This document shows, in pieces, positions 62,583-64,000 of a stretch of 64,000 nucleotides of DNA. The notes beneath the pieces were generated by a model that saw nothing but the letters and a program-made list of their open reading frames with translations, was not told where the DNA came from and searched no databases. Each line of letters starts with the position of its first letter. Positions within the stretch are counted from its first letter, which is position 1. The translations under genes were made by a program, and so were the position numbers. This DNA is from Garcia nutans (lineage: Eukaryota; Streptophyta; Magnoliopsida; Malpighiales; Euphorbiaceae), in assembly GCA_947685225.1 (NCBI GenBank), contig CANTUV010000024.1:13162001-13226000 (forward strand). Direction: 5' to 3'.

Positions 62583-64000
62583 TATAATACCCTTATACCC
62601 TATATACGTATAATATATATTTTCAGCATATGTAAAATATGCATATATGGTATAAAAATGTCACAGACCGATTTAATAAAAACTTTTACATTTCTGTTTT
62701 AAGATTTCAAATACTAATATATAAAATATATAGTATATAAATATTTTTTGCTTGTTATAGGAATCCAAAATAAATATTTTATATGAAAATCTCTAGGAAA
62801 AATTCGTCAGAGTTTTGTTTGTAATTTAAACATTTCCAAAATTCAACAAAACACAACCTGCATAAAACAAATACTCCAAATAAAATAATTCACCAATTCA
62901 CCAATACTTCTTAATTTCTCCATATTTTCTCAAAATACATATATATAAGTATATATATATCAACATTATATATAAAATCCCATCTTAAACAAAATTATTC
63001 AAATCATTCTTTACAATTTATAATATATGCTTCAAAAACATATCATAACATACATAATATAAAAAATGTACATGCTGGCAACTGGCTCTGATCTTGATGT
63101 ACCCAAAACAACTCTTCAAGCTCAATAAATACAAACTTAGACCTGACCAGGTCTAGTAAAACTCTCCGGCTCTACCAAAATGTCCATAACACCTGCGCGA
63201 TTAATTATAATCGCGCTAAGCCGAAGCCTATTGGTACAAACTTTGATAATAATAAAAATGTAAAGTAATGCCTATGCACAATGCATATAGAGGTCACATC
63301 ATTTCACTTTATTATATTTTTCAAATATTTCATACTCACAACATTATATTGCTCAATTGTATCACAATTCATAATTCACATTAAAGTAAAGACAAGCACG
63401 GGCCCAAAAAGGATCTAATATGCTATTCAAATTTCAGTGTTATTGCTTTGGTCCATAATGACACCATGTGTCTAGCCCGTAGGCAATATATATATCCATG
63501 GATAATGTAACAGCCCCAGTCTCTTGGACCTCAACCCAGCTAGACCCTTAGGCCCCAGTATCTTGGTCCTCAACCCGGCTAGACTGCTACGGTTTTTGAG
63601 GCTTACGACCCAGTCTTTTCACCCCAAAAACATCATATTTATCATTTATCAGCTGGGCTCGGTTTATGACCCGGTCTTTTCACCTGCCTAGCAATTCATA
63701 GGCATGCCGCCAAACCCAGAACTCTGAAAATTAAATAACATACTAGGCAGACAATTAATTCATTTATCTCATTATCAAATACTTTCACAATTCATTTCTC
63801 ATTTTATTTCTCATAATCCAACTAGGCTCATTGCCTTATTTTCACATTTTTTTTATTTTTCTCATTTTTCATATCTTTCTCATTTTTCTCACTTTTCTCA
63901 TTTTTTTTCTCATTTTTATCAATATCAATTCATTTCATTATTCCACATATCTCATTTTTGCATTCAAAACACATTACCCAATTACTTTGGGTATTTTCAC
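62583..64000 (-). mobile_element. 5' LTR of the minus-strand element, cut by the window edge
   Basis: Starts TATAATACCC on plus (LTR end ...GGGTATTATA on minus, with terminal CA decayed to TA). It follows 55483-56900 almost base for base, including GGCTTACGACCCAGTCTTTT and the TGCGCGATTAATTATAATCG hairpin near 63195. The rest lies beyond 64000. Confidence 0.85.

Overview
The window is AT-rich nuclear DNA from a flowering plant, most likely a eudicot. The evidence is an intron-containing glycoside hydrolase gene with plant-type splice sites, a fragment of a plant pentatricopeptide-repeat gene, and a dense load of plant LTR-retrotransposon lineages (Athila-like, Tat/Ogre-like, Tekay-type chromovirus, Copia-like) plus an L1-type LINE and MITEs. 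No species is assigned. All similarities below are judged by eye.

Layout. 1-5367: 3' end of an Athila-like Gypsy element whose 3' LTR is split by a solo LTR of a Tat/Ogre-like family (target duplication CATGG). 5368-9179: AT-rich intergenic DNA with a foldback element. 9180-13976 (minus): the only intact gene seen, an eight-exon family GH31 glycosidase of 872 aa related to bacterial sulfoquinovosidase YihQ; its second intron carries a 600-bp hAT-type MITE with a perfect 8-bp duplication. 13977-26933: AT-rich intergenic DNA with a 1.1-kb long-armed foldback, microsatellites, a Copia-like LTR, a second hAT-like MITE and a dispersed direct duplication (about 16.7 and 25.9 kb). 26934-27190: frameshifted PPR remnant. 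27236-30978 (minus): decayed LINE, cut at its 5' side by the right-hand nest.

Right half, a nest resolved by target duplications. LINE <- minus-strand LTR element C (enters at 30979 and runs past 64000) <- Tekay chromovirus A (31767-53763, CATTA duplication) inside C's 3' LTR <- two insertions inside A's 5' LTR: a solo LTR (33032-35517, GCTCA) and a 9.2-kb non-autonomous Tat/Ogre-like element D (36807-46046, GCAGG/GTAGG). A second LTR of the solo family (55483-58491, minus) also lies in C's 3' LTR. A's own 3' LTR preserves the empty site of the two insertions in its 5' LTR.

How it works together: apart from the GH31 enzyme the window is a graveyard of mobile DNA. Element A's pol reads in a single frame for about 2.3 kb and is interrupted by nine stops, all TAG, eight of them at glutamine positions. 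This is what decay of methylated CAG sites would produce. D and C have LTRs, primer sites and polypurine tracts but no polymerase, so they look like LARD-type passengers. D also carries two tandem arrays between its coding remnant and 3' LTR, a place where plant satellites are known to arise.
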